Source of the DNA: Saprospiraceae bacterium
GTDB lineage: Bacteria; Bacteroidota; Bacteroidia; Chitinophagales; Saprospiraceae
Length of the DNA stretch: 64,000 nt
NCBI GenBank assembly: GCA_026129545.1
Contig: JAHCHX010000001.1
Location: 2,169,501 to 2,233,500, forward strand
Reading direction: 5' to 3'
Shown here: one piece after another, positions 18,193 to 28,296 of the stretch
Numbering within the stretch: the stretch's first letter is position 1
Layout of the letters: each line of letters starts with the position of its first letter
The notes under the pieces: generated by a model
Databases searched by the model: none
The model's input: only the letters and a program-made list of their open reading frames with translations
Told to the model about the DNA's origin: nothing
Program-made: the position numbers and the translations under genes

Positions 18193-18855
18193 TCAAACAA
18201 GATTGTTCTCGAAGGCGATTTTAATCATGGTGGCGGTATTGTTCACCCCCAATTTGCGCATGATGTTTTTGCGATGCACGCTCACGGTTTGGTCGCTGAT
18301 AAATAGTTTTTCGGCAATCTCTTTGTTGTTCATTGCCTGACCAATAAGGCGCATCACTTCCATTTCTCGGCGAGTAAGCCCGTATTTGCGGGCAAATCGT
18401 TTGTCGGGCGAGATGCCGTCAGCGCCGTTGCTGTGCCGGTTTTCTACCAACGCAAGGCCGCTGCCCAAATACGTCTGTCCATCAATCACTTTCTCGATAG
18501 CATCGAAAAGCTCGTCCTTAGTGCCTGATTTGAGCATATAACCATCGGCTCCGGCTTTGAAAGCAGCCTTCACCAGACGCGGGTCGTCGTAAACGGTCAT
18601 CACCAATACACGGGTATTGGCGGAGTCTTGTTTTACCGACGGAAGAATCTTCAGCCCATCTGCTTCCGGCAAATTCAAATCCATGAGCAGTAAATCCGCT
18701 TTGCTTTCGCTCAGCAGTTTTGACACCTGAGTGCCAGTGCGTGCCACCCCCTTGATGTGGTAGGAAAACTTCCCGCCGGAGTGGGACAAAACGGACTGCA
18801 GGCCTTCCACAAAGATGGGATGGTCGTCGGCTACCAAAATATTTAAGAATCGCAT
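18193..18855 (-). CDS. NarL/FixJ-type response regulator (orphan)
   Basis: A 220-residue two-domain regulator. The receiver domain (1-130) has the acidic pair (ADDHPIF), the phosphorylation Asp in LLLMDLNLPEADG, the conserved Thr in VMTVYDD, and the Lys in YMLKSGT. The C-terminal LuxR-type helix-turn-helix (about 155-215) has GLTRREMEVMRLIGQAMNNK and then SVHRKNIMRKLGV. It would bind DNA as a phosphorylated dimer. No histidine kinase is adjacent; the nearest, at 30805, is of the LytS type, which normally pairs with LytTR regulators. Its partner is therefore elsewhere. Proximity to the surface-gene block is suggestive only. Confidence 0.95.
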   Translation of the reverse strand: MRFLNILVADDHPIFVEGLQSVLSHSGGKFSYHIKGVARTGTQVSKLLSESKADLLLMDLNLPEADGLKILPSVKQDSANTRVLVMTVYDDPRLVKAAFKAGADGYMLKSGTKDELFDAIEKVIDGQTYLGSGLALVENRHSNGADGISPDKRFARKYGLTRREMEVMRLIGQAMNNKEIAEKLFISDQTVSVHRKNIMRKLGVNNTATMIKIAFENNLV

Positions 18856-18947
18856 GGCGGGATAAGTGTGTTATTTGGGTGTTCGAACCGCAATTACCAT
18901 ACCATACTGCTTTTCAGTAATAAGCTACAACCAACGATTTTTTCCTG

Positions 18948-19100
18948 TATGTTTGCAGCCTATTTGTCCTTCAATCAAAGCGTTCTGAAATAGTCGCCAA
19001 TAATGTCGGGCAGCCCTGTCTTGCAATTCTAATTCCAGTACTTGCGCACAATCTTCCTTGATTTAGGCGGGGCGGCTACCAAAGCCGCCCCGTTGTTTTT
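18948..19100 (+). ncRNA. Candidate small RNA unit between promoter and terminator
   Basis: TATGTTTG at 18948-18955 matches the -7 consensus, though a -33 element is not clear. A perfect 10-bp GC-rich stem (19068-19077 with 19083-19092) followed by TTGTTTTT forms a plus-strand terminator. No plus-strand gene lies upstream, so a transcript of about 140 nt from near 18962 would explain the terminator. This is an inference. Confidence 0.3.
19068..19100 (+). terminator. Rho-independent terminator without upstream gene
   Basis: CGGGGCGGCT pairs with AGCCGCCCCG around a 5-base loop and is followed by TTGTTTTT. On the minus strand no T tract follows, so it acts on plus-strand transcripts. Confidence 0.7.
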
Positions 19101-19107
19101 CAGCTAG

Positions 19108-21420
<2,313 letters not shown>

Positions 21421-21432
21421 ACCCATGGGTAC

Positions 21433-22917
21433 TCATCCCAACTCCCCCACCGCCGCCAAAAACGCCCCAGCCTTTATCCGCGTCTCCTTCAACTCACTCT
21501 CCGGCACCGACTCGTAGAGCAGTGTCGCCCCGGCGGAGAACGATAGCAGCCCGTCGCGGACATGGGCCGTGCGGATGGTGATGGCCGTGTTCACGTCGCC
21601 GTTCAGGAGCAGCCAGCCGATGCAGCCGCCGTAATAGCCGCGCGTGTGGGTTTCGATTTGTTCGATGTGTTGCATGGCGGCGATTTTTGGCGCACCGGTG
21701 AGCGTGCCTGCATTGAGGCTTGCGATGAGCGCATCGAAGCCGGAATAACGCGCCTCCAACTCCCCGCTCACCTGCGCGACCGTGTGCGTGACGTGTGAGT
21801 ATTTTTCGATGATGCGGTAGTCGTCAATCTGAATGCCGGGCTTGCAAATGCGTGCCAAGTCGTTGCGCCCCAAGTCAATGAGCATATCCAATTCGGAATT
21901 TTCCTTGGGCGAGTTCAGCAGTTCCATCATCAGGTGGTGGTCTTCGATGGGGTCGCCGGAGCGGCGAACGCTACCTGAGATGGGGCGCAGGGTGGCGCGG
22001 CCATTTTCGTGGCGGAGCATCAGTTCGGGGCTTGCGCCGAGCAAAGTCTCGTCGCCGAAATCGAAGTAAAAAAGGTAGGGCGAGGGATTGATAGACTTGT
22101 ATTTCTCATAGAGCGGCAGCAGGTCGCCGGAAACGGGAGCGACGAGCTTGCGGCTCAGGACGATTTCCAAGAGTTCGCCCTCGTTGCAAAGTTGGATGCC
22201 GCGCTCCACCTGCTTTTTGAACGTTTCGTCGTCGGGGGATTGAATGAATGGGCCGACGATGGTTGGTTGAGGGGTGTCGCCTGCCCGGGCGAGTCTTCGT
22301 TCGGACGAGGTCGCTGTTCGTTCTTTTATTTCTTCCAAATCCGTACGAGCCAAATGCTCGTTATCCCGCGTGACATACAAAGTCAGGTCTTGGGTCAAAT
22401 GATTGAACAACAAAAGATTGTCGAATAAAAAAAGGTGGAAATCCGGCGTTGTGCACGGCTTTTCGTGGAGTATGTCCTCGAACAGATAGACGAATCGGTA
22501 GCCCAACGCTCCGTAGAGACCCATGAAGTTTTTGTCGCTCGTTTTGAAATGGGCCAACAGCCGACGAAGTGGTTGGGCGATGTTTTGCCGTTCGAGGCGC
22601 TCGTCTTCGGGGCCAAAAAATGGTGGTTTGGGGATGTTCAGCACAAGGCGCCCATCTTTTTCATGCTCGATAAACTGGGCAAATTCCGTTTTTACAAAAT
22701 CATAAAAAACCGCGCCGCGTGGGTGAAGCAAGCGCAGGGTGAGGCGCTCCTCTTTGCCGACGAGTTCCAACGGCGGCTCAAAACCAACGACCGACATCCG
22801 GCTCGATTTGTCGGTCGGCGAGGCGGACTCGAACAAACACGAGGGTGCCGCGCCCTTTAATTGGCGATATATGTGCAGGGCATCGGTGTAGGGCAGTCGG
22901 ATGGTGGCGGTGTGCAT
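21433..22917 (-). CDS. trpE: Anthranilate synthase component I / chorismate-binding enzyme
   Basis: A 494-residue chorismate-utilising enzyme. The N-terminal part has CLFESASPTDKSSRMSVVGF, matching the LLES tryptophan-binding motif of TrpE. The catalytic C-terminal domain has NPSPYLFYFDFGDETLLGAS, RPISGSVRRSGDP, LDMLIDLGRNDLARICKPG and GTLTGAPKIAAMQ. TrpE converts chorismate and glutamine-derived ammonia to anthranilate with TrpG. No trpG or other trp gene is nearby. PabB is the main alternative; the LLES-like motif favours TrpE. A copy of the 42-bp dispersed repeat lies 6 bp upstream of the start codon. Confidence 0.75.
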   Translation of the reverse strand: MHTATIRLPYTDALHIYRQLKGAAPSCLFESASPTDKSSRMSVVGFEPPLELVGKEERLTLRLLHPRGAVFYDFVKTEFAQFIEHEKDGRLVLNIPKPPFFGPEDERLERQNIAQPLRRLLAHFKTSDKNFMGLYGALGYRFVYLFEDILHEKPCTTPDFHLFLFDNLLLFNHLTQDLTLYVTRDNEHLARTDLEEIKERTATSSERRLARAGDTPQPTIVGPFIQSPDDETFKKQVERGIQLCNEGELLEIVLSRKLVAPVSGDLLPLYEKYKSINPSPYLFYFDFGDETLLGASPELMLRHENGRATLRPISGSVRRSGDPIEDHHLMMELLNSPKENSELDMLIDLGRNDLARICKPGIQIDDYRIIEKYSHVTHTVAQVSGELEARYSGFDALIASLNAGTLTGAPKIAAMQHIEQIETHTRGYYGGCIGWLLLNGDVNTAITIRTAHVRDGLLSFSAGATLLYESVPESELKETRIKAGAFLAAVGELG

Positions 22918-22922
22918 ATTCT

Positions 22923-22964
22923 TAGTTGTGGCCCGCCCGGACGAATATCCGTTCGGACGGGGTT
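22923..22964 (-). repeat. 42-bp dispersed repeat, copy B (upstream of trpE)
   Basis: The inverted copy of 20938-20979 with two substitutions. It begins 6 bp upstream of the trpE start codon and so belongs to its leader or promoter. The neighbouring bases (GTTGTTAGTTCTTCGTTC) again resemble the AAC-rich tandem repeat read on the other strand. Confidence 0.85.
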
Positions 22965-23027
22965 GATGGTTGTTAGTTCTTCGTTCAGGCTTGCAATATC
23001 GTATCGGTACGGTGATGCAAATATTTC

Positions 23028-23070
23028 AAAAAAACATCCGAACGCGCAAGGGCTGGCCGGATGTTTTTTT
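23028..23070 (-). terminator. Terminator of DUF4286 gene
   Basis: A perfect 13-bp stem (23028-23040 with 23058-23070) including an A tract and a T tract. It lies directly after the stop codon of the gene at 23075 and could act on both strands. Confidence 0.8.
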
Positions 23071-23074
23071 TGAT

Positions 23075-23395
23075 TCACATTTTCTCGTTGTGGTCTATTA
23101 CCTCCATCATCGTGCGAAAAGCGGCGAATTTGCCCTCGTACCGCTCTCGGTGTTGTCGTTGGAGTTCGGGCGCAAATTCTTCCTGATAGCGGCGCAGATG
23201 CGCCATGTCTCTCACCAGATATTGCATCGAGTATATTTCGGAATCCACATGCTCGTGCCCCATAAGGCGCGACATTCGATAGGAAAGAAACATCCCGGTG
23301 GACATGACATCGGGGATATGGGTCTCGCGCATCCAGCGCACCCAATCTTCGTGTATGTCGAGGTCAATGGTGATGGTGACGTTGTAGAGTAGCAT
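23075..23395 (-). CDS. DUF4286 family protein
   Basis: A 106-residue cytoplasmic protein. The start MLLYNVTITIDLDIHEDWVRW and the WMRETHIPDVMSTGMF segment are typical of the DUF4286 family, which has a ferredoxin-like (dimeric alpha/beta barrel) look and no known function. The start at 23395 is preferred over the ATG 30 bp upstream because it matches the family's usual N-terminus. It is a single-gene unit followed by a terminator. Confidence 0.8.
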   Translation of the reverse strand: MLLYNVTITIDLDIHEDWVRWMRETHIPDVMSTGMFLSYRMSRLMGHEHVDSEIYSMQYLVRDMAHLRRYQEEFAPELQRQHRERYEGKFAAFRTMMEVIDHNEKM

Positions 23396-23517
23396 GGTTC
23401 TTTCCTTTTTTGGCAAATGTGGCAAAACACCAAAGTTTTTTGGCGTTTTACAGCAAAAATAATTTAACCTTGTACCCCGTTCCCGAACTGCGATTATTTA
23501 GCCCAAACACATTTAGC

Positions 23518-26271
23518 ATGAAACTCCGCTTACGCTTACTCTTATCCAGCCTTGCGTTTTTGTGTGGCCCCTTAGTGCTTTTCTCCACCCACAACCGCGC
23601 AGGGGAAATCCATGTAGAGCAAATAGGCCCGCTGACCATCCGCGTCACCATCATCACTTGGACGAAGGCGAGCAGCGTGAACGCCGACCGCGACACGCTT
23701 ACGCTTGACTGGGGCGATGGCACTCGCCAACAGGTGGCCCGCAACAACGGCCCCGGCAGCCCCCCGAAAGGAATCGTGCTGCCCAACGATATCAAGTACA
23801 ATACCTACGTTGCAGTGCATCAGTACGGTGCGCCCGCCCGCTACCGAATCTCAATGACCGACCCCAACCGCAACGCGGGCATCGTGAATCTCAATCCGCC
23901 TTCCTCGGACAACGTGCCTTTTCACATCGAGACGATTTACGAGTTTCAAAACTCGCAGTTCGGCGGTGTCAACACTACCCCCTATCTACTCCAACCGCCT
24001 GTTGACAACGCCTGCGTGGGCAAGCCATTCAAACACAACCCGAACGCTTATGACCCCGACGGCGACAGTCTCTCGTATCAACTCATCGTCCCCATGCAAT
24101 CGTTGGGCGTTCAGGTGCCCAACTACAGCTATCCCGACCAAGTGCTGCCCGGCATCAACAACCAATTGTCGCTCAACCCCGTGACGGGCGACATTCTTTG
24201 GCAAACCCCTCAGGCGGCAGGTGAATACAACCTCGCCTTCATCATCGTCTCATGGCGCGGAGGAGTGCCTATTGACACTACTATACGCGATATGCAGATT
24301 TTTGTGGCCACTTGCGAAAACAACCCGCCAAGGGTGGCCACCATTGACAATATATGTGTCGTGGCGGGCGACACAGTAGAATTCAAAGTGACAGCGACTG
24401 ACCCCGATACGGGCGACTTTGTGCGGGTGACCGCTTTGGGCGGGCCTATGAGCACGCTTTATAGCCCTGCCACATTCGATGGCCCAAGCGATTGGGCTTT
24501 GCCCCCCGTGGAAGGCACTTTCCGCTGGGCTACCGTGTGCGAGCACATCTCCAACCAACCTTATTCGGTGGTGTTCAAGGCCGTGGACTCCATCAGCAAA
24601 ACCATGCCTCAACTCGCTGATTTGAAGACCGTAAGAATAAAAGTGGTGGGGCCTCCGCCAAAGGATGTGCAGGCAGATGCCAACTTTGGCGAAGTGGATG
24701 TCTCATGGGAAAAACCATACTCGTGCGACAACGCGGCGGAAAACTACTTCTATGGATTTTCGGTGTGGCGCCGCGAGGGCAGCAACCCGTTCATGCCCGA
24801 CTCCTGCACGCCGGGACTGGCTGGCAGGGGATATACCGAATTGACCTTTGTGACCAAACAAGAGCAAAATGGGCGCTATTTTTTCCGGGATGTCAATGTG
24901 GAGCGAGGGCGAACGTATTGCTACAGGGTAATCGCAAAATTTGCTCGCTTATCCGCAGGGGGCTACCCGTACAATCTGGTGGAAAGCCTGCCCTCTGAGG
25001 AAGTGTGCGTGCAGTTGCCACGCGATTTGCCACTCATCACCAATGCCTCCGTCGAAGTCACCAGCCCAATCGTGGGGGAAATGCGCGTGTGCTGGTCAAA
25101 GCCTGTTGCCGAAGACCTCGACACCATCATCAATCATGGCCCTTATCGTTATCAAGTGTTGCGCGCGCCTGGCTTGACGGGCGGCAATTTGCAGGAGGTA
25201 CCCGGCGCGTCGTTTGTCGCCGATGATTTTTGGGAGGCCAACGACACCTGCTTCACCGATGTAGGGCTAAACACGCAAGGCCAGCCTTACCACTACCGGA
25301 TTGACTTTTATGTGAAAGGCTTGAGCACACCTCTTGGCTCCACGAACAATGGCTCGTCCGTTTTTCTTTCCATCAAATCAACTGACGAGGCCAACTTGCT
25401 CTCATGGGAGGAAAACGTGCCGTGGAACAATTACAGTTACGTTGTCTATCGAAAAAACGACGCTGGCGTGTTTGATTCCATCGCGCAAACCACCGCTCGA
25501 AACTACGCCGACAAGGGCCTCGTCAACGGTGAGGAATACTGCTACTATATCAAGAGCGTCGGCACCTATAGCATTGGTGGGGTGCTGAACCCCATTTTCA
25601 ACAACTCGCAGGAAAAATGCGGCATCCCGCTCGACACGATTCCGCCCTGCCCGCCGGTGCTGACAGCCAACAATCTTTGTGATGGCATCGGAGGCGCCGA
25701 CCCCGGCCCTCCGTTCAAGAACAACCTCTCGTGGTCGAACCCCAACGTGGCGTGCACAGAAACGGACGATGTGACGACCTATCGCGTGTGGTATGCCCCC
25801 GACGAGGATGAGCCATTTGCATTGGTCGAGGTGCTCGAAGGAGCCAACAACACTTCGTACATACACAATCTCAACACTGGCTTGGCGGGCTGCTATGCCG
25901 TGACGGCGGTGGATTCGGTAGGCAATGAAAGCGCCTACAGCAACATCGTTTGCAAGGACAACTGCCCCAATTACGAACTGCCCAACGCATTCACCCCCAA
26001 CGATGATGGTCACAACGACGAGTTTCGCCCCTTCCCCGGCTGGCGATTCATCAGCCGCGTGGATATGCAGATATTCAATCGCTGGGGCAACCTTGTCTTT
26101 GCCACACAAGACCCCGCCATTTTATGGAAAGGCAAAAGCCTCGACGGCAAAGACTTGGCCGAAGGCACCTATCTATACGTTTGCAAAGTGTACGAAAGTC
26201 GTGTGGGAGGGGAAGTGTTGCGGCCCGACATCCTGAGCGGCTACATCGAGCTGATACGGGGGGGGCGGTAA
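23518..26271 (+). CDS. T9SS type B secreted protein with Ig/FN3-like domains
   Basis: A 917-residue exported protein (signal peptide LLLSSLAFLCGPLVLFSTHNRAGEI-type, here split by STHNRAGEIHV as mature start). The N-terminal half has a beta-rich region (TLDWGDGTRQQV, YDPDGDSLSYQLIVPMQ). Several fibronectin-like repeats follow (VDVSWEKPYSC, MRVCWSKPV, NLLSWEENVPWNNYSYVVYR, NNLSWSNPN). The last about 90 residues are the CHU_C/type B sorting domain (NAFTPNDDGHNDEFRPF, MQIFNRWGNLVFATQ). It is secreted by T9SS; its ligand is unknown. The start at 23518 gives a clean signal peptide. Many paralogues of this architecture exist in Saprospiria, as I recall. Confidence 0.9.
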   Translation: MKLRLRLLLSSLAFLCGPLVLFSTHNRAGEIHVEQIGPLTIRVTIITWTKASSVNADRDTLTLDWGDGTRQQVARNNGPGSPPKGIVLPNDIKYNTYVAVHQYGAPARYRISMTDPNRNAGIVNLNPPSSDNVPFHIETIYEFQNSQFGGVNTTPYLLQPPVDNACVGKPFKHNPNAYDPDGDSLSYQLIVPMQSLGVQVPNYSYPDQVLPGINNQLSLNPVTGDILWQTPQAAGEYNLAFIIVSWRGGVPIDTTIRDMQIFVATCENNPPRVATIDNICVVAGDTVEFKVTATDPDTGDFVRVTALGGPMSTLYSPATFDGPSDWALPPVEGTFRWATVCEHISNQPYSVVFKAVDSISKTMPQLADLKTVRIKVVGPPPKDVQADANFGEVDVSWEKPYSCDNAAENYFYGFSVWRREGSNPFMPDSCTPGLAGRGYTELTFVTKQEQNGRYFFRDVNVERGRTYCYRVIAKFARLSAGGYPYNLVESLPSEEVCVQLPRDLPLITNASVEVTSPIVGEMRVCWSKPVAEDLDTIINHGPYRYQVLRAPGLTGGNLQEVPGASFVADDFWEANDTCFTDVGLNTQGQPYHYRIDFYVKGLSTPLGSTNNGSSVFLSIKSTDEANLLSWEENVPWNNYSYVVYRKNDAGVFDSIAQTTARNYADKGLVNGEEYCYYIKSVGTYSIGGVLNPIFNNSQEKCGIPLDTIPPCPPVLTANNLCDGIGGADPGPPFKNNLSWSNPNVACTETDDVTTYRVWYAPDEDEPFALVEVLEGANNTSYIHNLNTGLAGCYAVTAVDSVGNESAYSNIVCKDNCPNYELPNAFTPNDDGHNDEFRPFPGWRFISRVDMQIFNRWGNLVFATQDPAILWKGKSLDGKDLAEGTYLYVCKVYESRVGGEVLRPDILSGYIELIRGGR

Positions 26272-26316
26272 GCAGTTTGTCAACTCGTATCAATCCTTCC
26301 CTTTGGCAAGAAACAG

Positions 26317-26351
26317 CATGAGTCACCACCGAACAATCGGGGTGACTCATG
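26317..26351. terminator. Bidirectional terminator between converging genes
   Basis: A perfect 11-bp stem (CATGAGTCACC at 26317-26327 with 26341-26351) between the ends of the plus-strand T9SS gene (26271) and the minus-strand THX gene (26358). Confidence 0.6.
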
Positions 26352-26357
26352 TTGTTG

Positions 26358-26489
26358 TTAGGCGGCGGTTGTTTTGTTTTCCGCCTGATTTTTCAGCACA
26401 GTTTTCAGTTTTTTGAGTTTCGGACGGTTGTTGCCATGCGAACCGCGTCTGATTTTGCCGCGCTTGGTTTTGAAATCACCTTTACCCAT
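26358..26489 (-). CDS. 30S ribosomal protein THX
   Basis: A 43-residue very basic protein starting MGKGDFKTKRGKIRRGSHG, the THX (S31e-like, bTHX) signature. THX sits at the head of the small subunit in Thermus and is widely present in Bacteroidota. The start at 26489 is chosen because the protein then has normal length; upstream frame residues do not belong to it. A TACCTTTG element lies 48 bp upstream. Confidence 0.9.
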   Translation of the reverse strand: MGKGDFKTKRGKIRRGSHGNNRPKLKKLKTVLKNQAENKTTAA

Positions 26490-26536
26490 TATTTCGGTAG
26501 ATGTTGGTTGAGAAAATGAGTGAAACGAAAGAGGGG

Positions 26537-26544
26537 CAAAGGTA
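26537..26544 (-). promoter_or_regulatory. -7 element of the THX gene
   Basis: Minus strand TACCTTTG, a full match to TAnnTTTG and identical to the rplU element. Transcription would start near 26530, giving a leader of about 40 nt. No good -33 element was seen. Confidence 0.5.
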
Positions 26545-26619
26545 CGATTTCGATGAAAATAAAAACGACCCCGCGCGGTGAGCGCGGAGTCGCTGATGTT
26601 TTTTGTGGCGAGTGGCCGA

Positions 26620-27006
26620 TTATTCTTTGTCAAATCTCATTTCCTGGATGCTCAGGTTGCTGCCGCTGACCTTCAGGTAAAGGTAAACCCGATAATTGCC
26701 GTTGGCGGAACTCAGGTTGCCGATACAGTACTGGTCGCTGTTTTCGCGGCTGGTTCCCTTGTGCATCTGGCTGAACGCCTTGGGCTTGTTCGCGTCGAAG
26801 AAGTTGCGTACCACTTCAAGGGCTTTGGCTTTCGCATACACCTGTTCTTTGTCCTGAATGGAAATCTCCACGTTGGCAGAGAAGAACTTGGAGAGCGCGT
26901 CGGCATCGCCGGTATTCAGGGCACTGGTGATGGCTTCGAGGTTCGCGTTGGTCTGGCCAAAGGAAATGGCCGGGACGAACAGAAGCAGAAAAAACAGATT
27001 TCTCAT
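26620..27006 (-). CDS. Exported DUF4783 protein
   Basis: A 128-residue protein with a signal peptide (FFLLLFVPAISFGQ). The mature part is a small NTF2-like domain: LNTGDADALSKFFSANVEISI, then QVYAKAKALEVVRNFFD and a YLYLKVSG strand. This fits DUF4783 (NTF2-like, unknown function), common in Bacteroidota. The start at 27006 gives a good signal peptide. It is upstream of THX on the same strand with 130 bp between, where THX has its own promoter element. Confidence 0.8.
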   Translation of the reverse strand: MRNLFFLLLFVPAISFGQTNANLEAITSALNTGDADALSKFFSANVEISIQDKEQVYAKAKALEVVRNFFDANKPKAFSQMHKGTSRENSDQYCIGNLSSANGNYRVYLYLKVSGSNLSIQEMRFDKE

Positions 27007-27149
27007 TTTTAAAGTCGAGTTTGATTGCCTTCGGAACAATGTGTTCGCAATTGTAACGCCGTTCCTTTCCAATGTAACTGTCAAAATGAGTTTTTTAGTG
27101 TTAGGGCGAAGTTAAACCCGTTTTTTCGAGGCAGCGCCGTTTGAGTGCA

Positions 27150-28022
27150 TTAAAATTTTATGGCCTTGATGTTTGCCCAAATTCCTGCTCCCGAAAGGCT
27201 GACGAAATGAACGCCTGCCGACCAATCTTCGGCAGGCACATCGAGGCGGAAGTCGCCGGCAGGCAGCTGCCGCGTGGTTTCCCACACCAGTCGGCCCGAC
27301 AAATCATGCACCATGAGGCGATACTCGCCCGCCGCTGGCAAGGTGGCCGAAAGGTAGGCGACCGAACCGATTGGGTTGGGCCACACTTGTAGGCTGATGC
27401 GTGCCGCATCGGGATTCTGGACGGAAGAGGCAGCCCCCTCGGTCAATTGAAGGCTGGTGGCCGAAGCGCCGTCGCCGTTGTTGAGGCCGTTGTTGTTGAC
27501 CGCATTGCCAGCCGCATAGAAAGTGACGTTGCCAGTGCCTGCGGCGGGGGCCGTCCATGTCACGTTGAAGACGTTAGAGGTGGAAGCGTTGTCGTGTTCG
27601 GCGTAGGTTCGGCTGGTGGAGTTGACCGTAGCTAGCTTGTAGTTGTTGGGGTTTTGGTCAGAAAAGCCTTTGAGGTCGGTGTTGCCGTTGTTTCTCAGCG
27701 CAATCATCTGAAAGCCCCAGCGTACCGGGTTGCCCTGAACCGTGTTGACGGTGACGCGGGCAGTGTATTGCTGGCCGGGAATATATTGGAGCACGGCTTC
27801 TCCTTCCGAATTGAGAATGTTGATAGAAGTCGTGGAGACAATGTTGCTGGGTGTGTGGCAGCTGACACAAAGAATCGGGGTGCCGTTAGGCAGGGCTTCG
27901 TCGCCGGGAGCGCCGGTGTTGCCCGCGCCGGGGGGCGAGGAGGCGCGGCCATTTTTGTTGCCAAGCGAAACGAGGAGCAAGAGCAAGCCTACAAAAGCAG
28001 TGTAAACAAGGCGGAGTTTCAT
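27150..28022 (-). CDS. Reeler-like T9SS type A protein with CXXCH motif
   Basis: A 290-residue exported protein. After the signal peptide (FVGLLLLLVSLGNKNGRA) comes a short Gly/Pro-rich stretch and a CVSCHT motif at about residues 53-58, the sequence used for covalent c-type heme attachment. A beta-sandwich follows (about 65-210: YIPGQQYTARVTV, RWGFQMIALR, VTWTAPAAGTGNVTFYAAGNA). This is the pattern of the choice-of-anchor V/Reeler-like family. The last about 75 residues are a type A sorting domain (VWPNPIGSVAYLSATL). Whether heme is bound is not known. A TACGTTTG element is 73 bp upstream. Confidence 0.82.
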   Translation of the reverse strand: MKLRLVYTAFVGLLLLLVSLGNKNGRASSPPGAGNTGAPGDEALPNGTPILCVSCHTPSNIVSTTSINILNSEGEAVLQYIPGQQYTARVTVNTVQGNPVRWGFQMIALRNNGNTDLKGFSDQNPNNYKLATVNSTSRTYAEHDNASTSNVFNVTWTAPAAGTGNVTFYAAGNAVNNNGLNNGDGASATSLQLTEGAASSVQNPDAARISLQVWPNPIGSVAYLSATLPAAGEYRLMVHDLSGRLVWETTRQLPAGDFRLDVPAEDWSAGVHFVSLSGAGIWANIKAIKF

Positions 28023-28094
28023 GTCTGTGTGAGTGGTTGGTGTGAAAAAATCAGTTGATGAGCGGTTTTCCAAGAAGTCCGTATAGACACCAAA

Positions 28095-28102
28095 CAAACG
28101 TA
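28095..28102 (-). promoter_or_regulatory. -7 element of the Reeler-like gene
   Basis: Minus strand TACGTTTG, a full match to TAnnTTTG, with a leader of about 65 nt. No convincing -33 element was seen. Confidence 0.4.
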
Positions 28103-28296
28103 AGATGTTGAGGAGAGGGTGCGGGTTTAATTGTAAAAATTTGGCGCAAGCCACAAAAAGGCACGACGGTTCATGCCCCGATTTTTTCCATTCACCGATT
28201 TCAGTTGGCAGCTCAGGGCTTTCGACTTTCGGCGCAGAGGGCGAGCCGAGATGTTTGCATCGTCAAAAATTTTTTCAACTAAAAAAATAAGAGACG

